From NCBI GenBank assembly GCA_026400695.1, contig JAPLON010000026.1, positions 1 through 12,026 on the forward strand: a DNA stretch of 12,026 nucleotides, given 5' to 3'. Positions 5,615-12,026 of the stretch are shown here, piece by piece. This stretch comes from Pseudomonadota bacterium (GTDB taxonomy: Bacteria; Pseudomonadota; Alphaproteobacteria; Paracaedibacterales; CAITNM01). Position 1 is the first letter of the stretch. Every line of letters starts with the position of its first letter. The position numbers and the translations under genes were made by a program. Below the pieces are notes generated by a model, which had not been told where the DNA came from, did not search any database, and was given only the letters and a program-made list of their open reading frames with translations.

Positions 5615-7045
5615 TTAAGTTAACAAATTACCAAAACGAGTATATTTTCCATCGAAATAAAGCTTCACTGTACCAACCGGGCCGTGACGTTGCTTAGCAA
5701 CAATCACTTCGGCTTGGTTCATAATTTTTGACATGCGCTGTTGCCATTCCATGTGCTTATCGGTACCTATTGGTGGCTCCTTGCGAGCTTCGTAATACTC
5801 ATCACGATAAACAAACATAACAACGTCAGCGTCTTGCTCAATCGAACCTGATTCACGCAAATCAGAAAGCTGCGGACGCTTATCTTCACGTTGTTCTACC
5901 GCACGAGAAAGTTGTGAAAGCGCTAAAACAGGAACATTAAGCTCCTTAGCCAGCGCCTTTAAACCACGTGAAATATCTGAGATTTCTTGAACACGGTTAT
6001 CGCCACTACGACTTTTCCCAGAGCTTTCAAGTAACTGTAAGTAATCAACCACTATCAAACTTATGCCATGTTGCCTTTGTAAACGTCGGGCACGATTACG
6101 CACCGCAGTTATTGAAAGAGCTGGGGTATCATCTATATACAAGCCTAGATTTTCAATCAGCCGGCTCGCTGTAACAATTTTTGGAAAATCTTCAGTTCTT
6201 ATTTCACCGCGGCGAATTTTGTCAGAAGAAATTTGTGCTTGAGTTGACAAAATACGAGTGGCCAACTGCTCGGCTGACATTTCTAATGAAAAGAAAGCCA
6301 CATTACCGCCATCTTTAGGGTCATCAAAATGTGCCTTAGCTGCGTTGAATGCAATGTTTGTAGCAAGTGCCGTCTTACCCATTGAAGGGCGTCCGGCCAA
6401 AATTAACAAGTCTGATGGGTGCAAACCACCAAGCCACTTATCCACATCTAGTAAACCAGTGGTTACCCCAACTACAGAACTTTCACGCCTATAAGCAATC
6501 TCAGCCATTTTTACAGCCTCGGTTAAGGCAACCTTAAAAGCTACTGCACCACGTGATGTATCGCCACTACTCGCCAAATCATAAAGTTGCTTTTCAGCCC
6601 CTTCAATTTTTTCCATAGCTGTGCCTTCATCTTTCATGTCGTGAGCATCACGCATGATATTATCGCCAATTGACGAAAGACTCCTTCTTAAAAAGAAATC
6701 ATGAATCATTTTAGCGTAATCGCGCACGCTTACGGTACTAGAAACACCGGAAACTAGATCTACTAAGTATCCAATGCCACCAGCCTCAATAATTAGTGGG
6801 TCATTATCTAGTAGTGGTTTTAAGGTAATTGGGTCAGCCACTTGTGAGCGATCAACCAATCTTGTCATCGCCTCAAAAATAAGCTTGTGCAATGGGTGTG
6901 AAAAGTGCTCAGGGCGCAAATATTCAGCAACAATTTCGAATGCTTGGTTATTAAGCATTAAAGCACCAAGTAAAGATTGTTCTGCCTCTAAATTGTGAAG
7001 AGGTTGAATCGATTCCTGCTTTTCAAATGCTAAAACTTGCGCCAT
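5615..7045 (-). CDS. dnaB: Replicative DNA helicase DnaB
   Basis: DnaB is the hexameric helicase that unwinds DNA at the replication fork and binds primase. The 476-residue protein is full length. The N-terminal DnaB domain opens with PLHNLEAEQSLLGALM (15-30). The RecA-like C-terminal domain has Walker A GRPSMGKT (218-225), FFSLEM (251-256), Walker B LIVVDYLQLL (330-339), the SQLSR switch (377-381), DLRESGSIEQDAD (395-407) and the KQRHGPVG loop (451-458) that contributes to nucleotide binding across subunits. There is no intein, although DnaB is a frequent intein site. AGGGGA about six bases before the ATG is an excellent ribosome site. The surrounding genes are unrelated to replication. Confidence 0.98.
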   Translation of the reverse strand: MAQVLAFEKQESIQPLHNLEAEQSLLGALMLNNQAFEIVAEYLRPEHFSHPLHKLIFEAMTRLVDRSQVADPITLKPLLDNDPLIIEAGGIGYLVDLVSGVSSTVSVRDYAKMIHDFFLRRSLSSIGDNIMRDAHDMKDEGTAMEKIEGAEKQLYDLASSGDTSRGAVAFKVALTEAVKMAEIAYRRESSVVGVTTGLLDVDKWLGGLHPSDLLILAGRPSMGKTALATNIAFNAAKAHFDDPKDGGNVAFFSLEMSAEQLATRILSTQAQISSDKIRRGEIRTEDFPKIVTASRLIENLGLYIDDTPALSITAVRNRARRLQRQHGISLIVVDYLQLLESSGKSRSGDNRVQEISDISRGLKALAKELNVPVLALSQLSRAVEQREDKRPQLSDLRESGSIEQDADVVMFVYRDEYYEARKEPPIGTDKHMEWQQRMSKIMNQAEVIVAKQRHGPVGTVKLYFDGKYTRFGNLLT

Positions 7046-7096
7046 AAAATTCCCCTAAAGATTATTTGTTGTACCATAAGAAGCATCATTTACCAA

Positions 7097-7126
7097 CTAT
7101 TAACCTTTGCTAGCCTATACTGACAA
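7097..7126 (-). promoter_or_regulatory. Possible dnaB promoter
   Basis: On the minus strand TTGTCA (7126-7121) and TAATAG (7102-7097) are 18 bp apart. A start near 7090 would give a leader of about 45 nt ending in the strong AGGGGA ribosome site of dnaB. The -35 end overlaps a TATACT (7116-7121) on the plus strand that could serve as the -10 box of the divergent gene at 7139, though I see no good -35 for it. If both are used, the two promoters would compete. Confidence 0.4.
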
Positions 7127-7138
7127 AAATAGGATTAT

Positions 7139-8269
7139 TTGTCTGGTATGTATCTTTTAGTCATTATCTGTTTGTTTTTAAATAGCGCCTTTCAAGAATG
7201 CTATGGAAGCTATAACGAAGGTATGATATTACGATCAGAACGCATAGATACACGCATTACTAAGTTTATGCCCGCCCCAAAGCCTATGAAAAAAAAAGAT
7301 TATTGGTATAGAAGAGATAGAAACGGTGATGATCTTGGCGATGAAGCAAATTTTACTGATAACATACTTAGGGTATTGATTGAAAAATTAGTTGGACAAT
7401 TTAAAAAAAACAAAGATGATCGTGTCGAGACAATCAAAGAAATATTAAGGTCCATCAATAAATTCATTAAAGATAATTTTATTCCAGATGATCACCAAAA
7501 TTCAATTATTGAAATTTTTGAACACATTGAAAAATTGCAGCATAGGCCAATAATGCAACTTAAAAATTTAGTTTTTGATAAATTATCAGATCAAGCCCAA
7601 AAAGATTATAGAGATGGTGTACGCGTACAAACCAGCGACCTACATCGTGATATACGAAACATGAATGAGTTTGAAAAAGTTGATCCAACAAAGCTTGAAA
7701 TTTTGTTTATGCAATTAATTTGCGATGCTGAAGCGCGTGGAGGAACACGCCAAGAACTACTACAACGCATTGAAAAAGACATGGCAAAGATAGAAAGAAT
7801 TTTTGGACAAGATGCTACATATAAAATAGTCGGGAATTTCAACAGCTTACGGGCAGAAATTGTTGCTTATACACAAAACGAATCACCCCTTCCAGAGGTC
7901 ATAAGATTTATTATTTCTTTAATAAGTATTGAAAATAAACACAATATCCAAAAGGAATATAAAGACTTTTTAGAGCATAAAGATCAAGACGAATGGAAAG
8001 ATATTACCAAAATCAAAGCTCAATCACCCGTTTCTATGTGGATAAAGAAACCAGAAATTAAAAAACCAACCGCAGCAGAAATAGCAGAAGAGCAAAAAGA
8101 AAAAAAGGAAAAAGAAGAAAAAGGAAGGTTTAAAAACGAAGTAAAAGCTGCCAAAGAAAATGGAATAAAAAATTTGGAAAATGCTGGAATAGAGGCAACT
8201 AAGAAGCAATTTTCTGGAGCAATTGAAGGCTTTAAAGAATCGCTATCCAAGATGTTTCCGTTTAACTAA
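7139..8269 (+). CDS. Exported charged helical protein, unknown function
   Basis: I do not recognise this 376-residue protein. It begins with a signal peptide (YLLVIICLFLNSAF, residues 5-18), with cleavage plausible around CYG (21-23). There is no lipobox, so it is probably soluble in the periplasm or secreted. The mature part is highly charged, rich in Lys, Glu, Asp and Ile, with long predicted helices (70-135, 180-245, 250-290). The last 70 residues contain a Lys/Glu-rich stretch (EEQKEKKEKEEKGR, 317-330) likely to form a single helix or coiled coil, followed by an Ala/Lys-rich amphipathic tail. The TTG at 7139 is preceded by AGGA with a 4-nt gap; the ATG at 7148 (373 residues) is the alternative, and both keep the signal peptide. 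It diverges from dnaB and is followed eight bases later by the promoter of the deformylase gene. Confidence 0.75.
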   Translation: MSGMYLLVIICLFLNSAFQECYGSYNEGMILRSERIDTRITKFMPAPKPMKKKDYWYRRDRNGDDLGDEANFTDNILRVLIEKLVGQFKKNKDDRVETIKEILRSINKFIKDNFIPDDHQNSIIEIFEHIEKLQHRPIMQLKNLVFDKLSDQAQKDYRDGVRVQTSDLHRDIRNMNEFEKVDPTKLEILFMQLICDAEARGGTRQELLQRIEKDMAKIERIFGQDATYKIVGNFNSLRAEIVAYTQNESPLPEVIRFIISLISIENKHNIQKEYKDFLEHKDQDEWKDITKIKAQSPVSMWIKKPEIKKPTAAEIAEEQKEKKEKEEKGRFKNEVKAAKENGIKNLENAGIEATKKQFSGAIEGFKESLSKMFPFN

Positions 8270-8277
8270 TATTGTAC

Positions 8278-8306
8278 TTGAATCAAACGCTCAAGCTTTG
8301 CATAAT
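8278..8306 (+). promoter_or_regulatory. Predicted promoter of the peptide deformylase gene
   Basis: TTGAAT (8278-8283), 17 bp and CATAAT (8301-8306) form a good sigma70-type promoter beginning eight bases after the upstream stop codon. The transcript would start near 8313. This supports the deformylase start at 8337 rather than a longer frame that opens at 8223 inside the previous gene. Confidence 0.55.
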
Positions 8307-8336
8307 GCACCCAGTTACAAAAAGATACTAATACAT

Positions 8337-8888
8337 ATGTTTGATGAAGCTAAGCAAGATTCACCCCCAAAGCTATTAAGACTTGGTGATCCAAAATTAT
8401 ACGAAGTTTCAACGCCTTTTGATTTGCCAAACGAATTGCCCCTAGCAAAGAAAATTTTAAGATATATGGAGATGGCTGTAGAAAGTATTGGCGCTGTCGG
8501 CATTGCTGCCCCACAAATAGGCATTTTAAAACGCATTATTATGTTTGAAGTTCCTGCAACACATCCCAGATATAAGGTAGATGGCGACGCCATTCCTATG
8601 CATGCATTAATCAATCCAAGCTACCGCCCCTTAAACAATGAGAAAAATCTTGAATGGGAAGCCTGCCTTTCCGTACCGGGAATGATTGGTCAAGTACCCC
8701 GCTTTACCCACATTGAATATGAATACACTGACCTTTCAGGAAAACACCACGTTCTGCAAGTATCAAACTTTCATGCACGCGTAGTTCAACATGAGATTGA
8801 TCACCTTGACGGAATCTTATATCCCCTACTTATTCCTGCAAATATTTTGTTGAATGAAAACAAAAAATATGCTATAAGGTTTCTATAA
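8337..8888 (+). CDS. def: Peptide deformylase (variant motif 1 and 2)
   Basis: Peptide deformylase removes the formyl group from the initiator methionine of new proteins, using a metal ion (usually Fe2+). From the ATG at 8337 the protein has 183 residues, the usual size. All three family motifs are present: motif 1 AVGIAAPQ (53-60), motif 2 EACLS (108-112) with metal ligand C110, and motif 3 HEIDH (152-156) with ligands H152 and H156 and catalytic E153. The first glycine of motif 1 (usually GxGxAAxQ) and the glycine of motif 2 (usually EGCLS) are both alanine. SVPGMIGQVPRF (112-123) places it in the subgroup with SVPG-x-x-G-x-VPR. The frame extends to an ATG at 8223, but that segment overlaps the previous gene, lacks homology and contains the likely promoter, so I reject it. 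No clear Shine-Dalgarno site precedes 8337. Confidence 0.92.
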   Translation: MFDEAKQDSPPKLLRLGDPKLYEVSTPFDLPNELPLAKKILRYMEMAVESIGAVGIAAPQIGILKRIIMFEVPATHPRYKVDGDAIPMHALINPSYRPLNNEKNLEWEACLSVPGMIGQVPRFTHIEYEYTDLSGKHHVLQVSNFHARVVQHEIDHLDGILYPLLIPANILLNENKKYAIRFL

Positions 8889-8981
8889 ATTAGGTGTTTA
8901 ATAGTTTTAGTTTCTATTATTGCAGTATGGTTGCTTAATAATTTGCGCCAAACCTTAAAGAAATTTTAATGCCTTGTTGTT

Positions 8982-8987
8982 TATAAT
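8982..8987 (+). promoter_or_regulatory. Possible -10 box of the large exported-protein gene
   Basis: A perfect TATAAT lies 60 nt upstream of the preferred ATG at 9048, giving a predicted transcript start near 8994. No convincing -35 box sits 16-18 bp upstream. In this AT-rich gap a TATAAT can occur by chance, so the call rests on position. Confidence 0.35.
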
Positions 8988-9047
8988 TATCAGGAATGAA
9001 TGATTATTCTCTGCTATTTTGGAAACTTTAATAATTTGGTGATTAAC

Positions 9048-11684
9048 ATGAGATTTAAAATACTTTTTCCGCTTTTTTTTTGTTGTTTTGGTAGTACAGC
9101 TGTAGGTATGACAGCTGAACAACAGCTTGTTCACGATAGAATAGTCCTTATGCGAATAAATAGAGATATATCAGGACTTGCTGATCTACATGGAGTTAGC
9201 GAGGAAGTTTCAGGATTTATGGATGCCATCATGGCGTTACAACCGCAAGAACGGGCCCCTATGCTTGATGATTTAGGAGCAAAAGTTGGCATGATAGTAC
9301 CTAAGTTTGGACGTCATAATCCATTTATGTCTGCTCAAATAAAAGGTGCTTTTGATTTTTTAATTCGCAGTACTAGAGAAGACGTAGAAACAGCAAGAGA
9401 TATGACCGCTCAAGAAATGGCCCCAAATCATGGAAGGGTATTAACCAGGGAAGAGAAAGAAATCTTAGGGATGATAGATGCCATACCATTAAAACCAGAA
9501 ATAAAGGGGCAAATAGGTTTTATTAAATACATAAATTTGCCAACAAATATTAGTTTTATGGTTTTAAGGTGCGTACAAGAAATTAATAAGTTACCTGCAG
9601 GTGAAAGAGAAGCTTTATTCCAACATTTGGAAGCACATGTGACACACATGGATCCATTATTTAATTTTAAAGATGATGATCTTGAGTTTACTGCACAAAG
9701 GAATAAGCAGTCACAGGACGGTTTTGTACAAAGAGTTAAAGAAATTAGGGATGAACTAGCTAGAGAAATTGATATAGCTAAAAATCCTCCACCTCCAGTA
9801 GTAGAGGTAGATGATAGATTAGACCCAACACCTGTTGTTGTTCCATTAGTATCTGCGGATGCCGCAGATGGATTATTGGCAATAGATCATTATGTAAACC
9901 CTGCTGACCATGCATTAGGAACGGCTTTAGGATTGTCAGGAGCTTTCGTAGATGGAAAAAAAGTTGATTTTGAAACTAGACTAATCAATTATGCGATAGC
10001 GCATATGACTGCTTACTATAAGGAAGAAGCCGCTGTTTGGAATACAGCGCCGATCACAGCTAGACTCAGGACAACATTTCGTGACGTGATAGACGCAGCT
10101 AACTTATTAGATCCTGTGGCACAACGCAAAGAAAAGGTTACTTTGGTAGAAAATTTATTACATGATCTTTACGCAAACCAATTAGGCCTAGTACCAACAA
10201 CCGTTGATAATGTAGAAACAATTATGGATTTACAAGGTGCAAGTCGTGTTTTTACAAGGATGGAAGCAATTAGAGAATTACCGTCGGTAGATTGGAATGA
10301 AGTAGTTGAAATGTATATTTTTGATGCAAATGCGGCGTTAAGGAAAGGTGGTGCTGAAAATGATGCTGCCTACTGGAGGCGTATTGGAAATCACGTTCTC
10401 GACATATATAGAGCTAAAGTTAAGCCTCATATATGCCCAGCAGGACTTTTGGCCGAATTAACAGCTAATAGAGGCGTTACCCTAGTGCCATTTCACCTAA
10501 TGTATAGTGGTACTGGTGACGCTTCTTATGCATTCGAAGATCTTAACACCATTCGTCGCGCTGGTGATCCTGGATATGTAGATGGTGAAGCACCTTTAGC
10601 CTTTGTAGAGTTAGGAGTCCCTATGCCTTTGAGGGAAGAGATTTTAAACTTTGAAACTAGTGCTGTTAATTTGGCAACAAAAGATGCTGCATTCAAAAAA
10701 AATCTAGCTCAAAGCTATCAAAGAGTTGAAGACTATATTTACCAAACTCTGGCAAGACTTTTTGGAACTGCGGACCCTGTACGTGCAGGGCTTTCTTGGC
10801 ATTGGGATTTTGGGGAAGACTTTTCGCCACAAAGGGTAGAATTATGCAGAAAAGCTTTGTTGACCTTTAATTACTTTAATCGTAATGGAGATCATTATCT
10901 TGACGATCTAGCAGATTTTGCAGCTATTGCTGGAAGGTTTACCCATTGTAGTGATGGAAAAAAGACGGCTATTGAGGCTACATCCAGCCGTGTACTTTGT
11001 GCATTATCAGGTAATGAAGCTGATATAGTAATAGAAGATTTTGATACATTTATAAAAAAAGTTGCTTTAAGTAATGTAAAACAAAAAACAATAGCTGAAT
11101 TATCTGATCACCCTGGCTATTTTGAAAATGTTAGTACAGTAGCCATGATAAAAGATAGAAACAAAGCTTTTTGGGGAGATCCAACAGACATTGTTCCTGA
11201 ATTAAGCCCCCAAGCCTACAAAAATTCTGATTATGGCTTAGGTACAGATGATGATCTTGCTTCTCCTAATACAGATAGAGTATTACAGTATTTTTACCAG
11301 CATGTTTATGTAGGGCCTCATGAATTGGTAAATGTTATCTACACTAACCTAAAATCAGCAGGTCCACATACGCGCGCAGGATTTTTTGGGTTTGCTTGCA
11401 CTATGTTAGCTGGATGCAGCCCATTTAAAGATTTGCAGGAAAATCTTTATGATTTCAGGAATTGTGTTAAGGAAAGATACTGCGAATTAGTAGGTCATGA
11501 AGATTATATGTTTACAAGAAAAGGAATTGAAACACTACTGTTTTATGCCAAGTATTTAGCTTGGAATGGCCCTGCTGCACAGCATCCATTAAAAGTTGAT
11601 TGGGAAGAAACTCTTGAGTGGGTGCAGGCAAAAAGTCCAGTTCAATACGCAAAGATATATAAGGATCGAGCCGCAGTTGATTAA
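9048..11684 (+). CDS. Large exported protein with an internal repeat, unknown function
   Basis: I do not recognise this 878-residue protein. The preferred ATG at 9048 has GGTGA five bases upstream and begins a clear signal peptide (MRFKILFPLFFCCFGSTAVG). An in-frame ATG at 9000 would add 16 residues in front and bury it. Helical segments around 57-87 and 174-205 look like diverged repeats sharing the pattern I-x-x-L-x-x-x-ER-x-x-L-x-x-x-L-x-A-x-V with a later P-x-F. A proline-rich linker (NPPPPVVEVDD and on to VVVPL, about 246-267) separates this part from a larger C-terminal region with several Cys (including those in HCSDGKKTA near 633 and CTMLAGC near 784-790), which could form disulphides after export. 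No catalytic motif is recognisable. The gene has its own -10-like box and ends before a strong hairpin. Confidence 0.82.
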   Translation: MRFKILFPLFFCCFGSTAVGMTAEQQLVHDRIVLMRINRDISGLADLHGVSEEVSGFMDAIMALQPQERAPMLDDLGAKVGMIVPKFGRHNPFMSAQIKGAFDFLIRSTREDVETARDMTAQEMAPNHGRVLTREEKEILGMIDAIPLKPEIKGQIGFIKYINLPTNISFMVLRCVQEINKLPAGEREALFQHLEAHVTHMDPLFNFKDDDLEFTAQRNKQSQDGFVQRVKEIRDELAREIDIAKNPPPPVVEVDDRLDPTPVVVPLVSADAADGLLAIDHYVNPADHALGTALGLSGAFVDGKKVDFETRLINYAIAHMTAYYKEEAAVWNTAPITARLRTTFRDVIDAANLLDPVAQRKEKVTLVENLLHDLYANQLGLVPTTVDNVETIMDLQGASRVFTRMEAIRELPSVDWNEVVEMYIFDANAALRKGGAENDAAYWRRIGNHVLDIYRAKVKPHICPAGLLAELTANRGVTLVPFHLMYSGTGDASYAFEDLNTIRRAGDPGYVDGEAPLAFVELGVPMPLREEILNFETSAVNLATKDAAFKKNLAQSYQRVEDYIYQTLARLFGTADPVRAGLSWHWDFGEDFSPQRVELCRKALLTFNYFNRNGDHYLDDLADFAAIAGRFTHCSDGKKTAIEATSSRVLCALSGNEADIVIEDFDTFIKKVALSNVKQKTIAELSDHPGYFENVSTVAMIKDRNKAFWGDPTDIVPELSPQAYKNSDYGLGTDDDLASPNTDRVLQYFYQHVYVGPHELVNVIYTNLKSAGPHTRAGFFGFACTMLAGCSPFKDLQENLYDFRNCVKERYCELVGHEDYMFTRKGIETLLFYAKYLAWNGPAAQHPLKVDWEETLEWVQAKSPVQYAKIYKDRAAVD

Positions 11685-11705
11685 ATCAAGGCAAATTAGA
11701 AATGT

Positions 11706-11728
11706 CCTCCCTAGTTAAACTAGGGAGG
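11706..11728. terminator. Perfect hairpin between convergent genes, probable terminator
   Basis: CCTCCCTAGT and its exact complement enclose a 3-nt TAA loop, a 10-bp GC-rich stem. It lies between the stop of the exported-protein gene (11684) and the stop of hpd (11751), where a shared terminator is expected. Neither side has a real T-run, so termination may be less efficient or the hairpin may mainly protect the 3' ends of the mRNAs. Confidence 0.7.
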
Positions 11729-11750
11729 TTACGTAGAACTAAAGAAATAC

Positions 11751-12026
11751 TTAAAGAACACCACGCTTTTCTTGGTCACGCTCCATAGTTTCAAACAAAG
11801 CTGAAAAGTTACCCTCACCAAAACCCTGATGTCCCTCTCTTTGAATTAATTCAAAAAAGATTGGGCCAATTACAGTTTCTGTGAAAATTTGGAAAAGTAT
11901 TTCTCTGCGATCACCATCTACCTCACCATCTATCAAAATTTTATATTTTGACAAAGTGTCATAGTCTAACTGCAAAGTTGGAAACTTTTCACGTACTACT
12001 TCATAGTAGGTTTCGCTAATATCCAA
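11751..12026 (-). CDS. hpd: 4-Hydroxyphenylpyruvate dioxygenase, C-terminal fragment (5' end beyond window)
   Basis: 4-Hydroxyphenylpyruvate dioxygenase converts 4-hydroxyphenylpyruvate and O2 to homogentisate and CO2, the second step of tyrosine breakdown; in some bacteria homogentisate also forms pyomelanin. The window holds the last 91 residues of a protein usually about 350-360 long, and the frame is open to the right edge, so the first codon (TTG at 12026) is not the start. The C-terminal signature is unmistakable: QIFTETVIGPIFFELIQREG, then GFGEGNF (68-74), ALFETMERDQ and a terminal RGVL. The Glu in FFEL (residue 59 of the fragment) matches the third iron ligand of the enzyme, and GFGEGNF forms part of the active-site lid. 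No other tyrosine-degradation gene is visible downstream; the next gene is convergent. Confidence 0.95.
   Translation of the reverse strand: MDISETYYEVVREKFPTLQLDYDTLSKYKILIDGEVDGDRREILFQIFTETVIGPIFFELIQREGHQGFGEGNFSALFETMERDQEKRGVL

Noticed and set aside
6258..6494. Open frames on the plus strand inside dnaB (also at 5968 and 6774), and similar antisense frames in other genes
   Set aside because: They are antisense shadows of well-supported coding sequence, with no ribosome sites or recognisable protein motifs.
5615..7045. Intein insertion or truncation in DnaB
   Set aside because: Walker A, Walker B and the C-terminal motifs are continuous and the length is normal.
8223..8336. N-terminal extension of peptide deformylase from an ATG at 8223
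   Set aside because: It overlaps the previous gene by 47 bases, has no deformylase-like sequence, and contains a good promoter (8278-8306). The ATG at 8337 gives the normal family length.
8996..9031. Eleven-codon frame (ATG at 8996, preceded by AGGA) as a leader peptide gene
   Set aside because: The ribosome-site-like AGGA is adjacent to the ATG with no spacing, and nothing else supports translation.
9000..9047. Start of the large exported protein at 9000
   Set aside because: The 16 extra residues would place a second stretch before an already complete signal peptide. The ATG at 9048 has a GGTGA site at good spacing.
10992..11025. HCSDGKKTA in the large exported protein as a Cys-phosphatase HC-x5-R signature
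   Set aside because: The required Arg five residues after the Cys is missing, and no phosphatase-like context surrounds it.

Overview
The window looks like chromosomal DNA from an AT-rich alphaproteobacterium (low GC judged by eye, not computed). It mixes a few housekeeping genes with several fast-evolving exported or membrane proteins of unknown function. PdhA and DnaB read as alphaproteobacterial-type proteins. The low GC, scattered housekeeping genes and exported lineage-specific proteins recall host-associated orders such as Holosporales or Rickettsiales. That placement is inference. No tRNA, rRNA, CRISPR array, transposase or phage gene was seen, and no gene-free stretch exceeds 300 bases.

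Layout. Positions 1-919 (minus) hold most of pdhA, the E1-alpha subunit of pyruvate dehydrogenase, cut by the left edge. Upstream of it, on the same strand, are three tandem paralogues of a small DUF2628-like membrane protein (994-1467, 1576-2103, 2179-2715). A block of about 34 bp carrying a strong sigma70-type promoter (TTGCCA, 17 bp, TAATAC) occurs three times: before pdhA, before the first paralogue and before the second. The tandem duplication therefore appears to have carried the pdhA promoter with it. An MFS permease (2970-4181, plus) follows. It shares a symmetrical terminator with a convergent gene for an exported protein with kinase-fold motifs (4219-5526, minus). Next come dnaB (5615-7045, minus) and, divergently, an exported charged protein of unknown function (7139-8269, plus), then a peptide deformylase (8337-8888, plus) and a large exported protein of unknown function (9048-11684, plus). 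A strong hairpin at 11706-11728 separates this from the 3' end of hpd, 4-hydroxyphenylpyruvate dioxygenase (11751-12026, minus), cut by the right edge.

How they fit together. Most genes seem to be independent transcription units with their own promoters, and no metabolic operon is visible. The most distinctive features are the triplicated membrane-protein array wired to the pdhA promoter and the three Sec-exported unknown proteins, one of which keeps the main catalytic motifs of a kinase fold. These exported proteins are candidates for envelope or host-interaction factors, but nothing in the sequence proves such a role.
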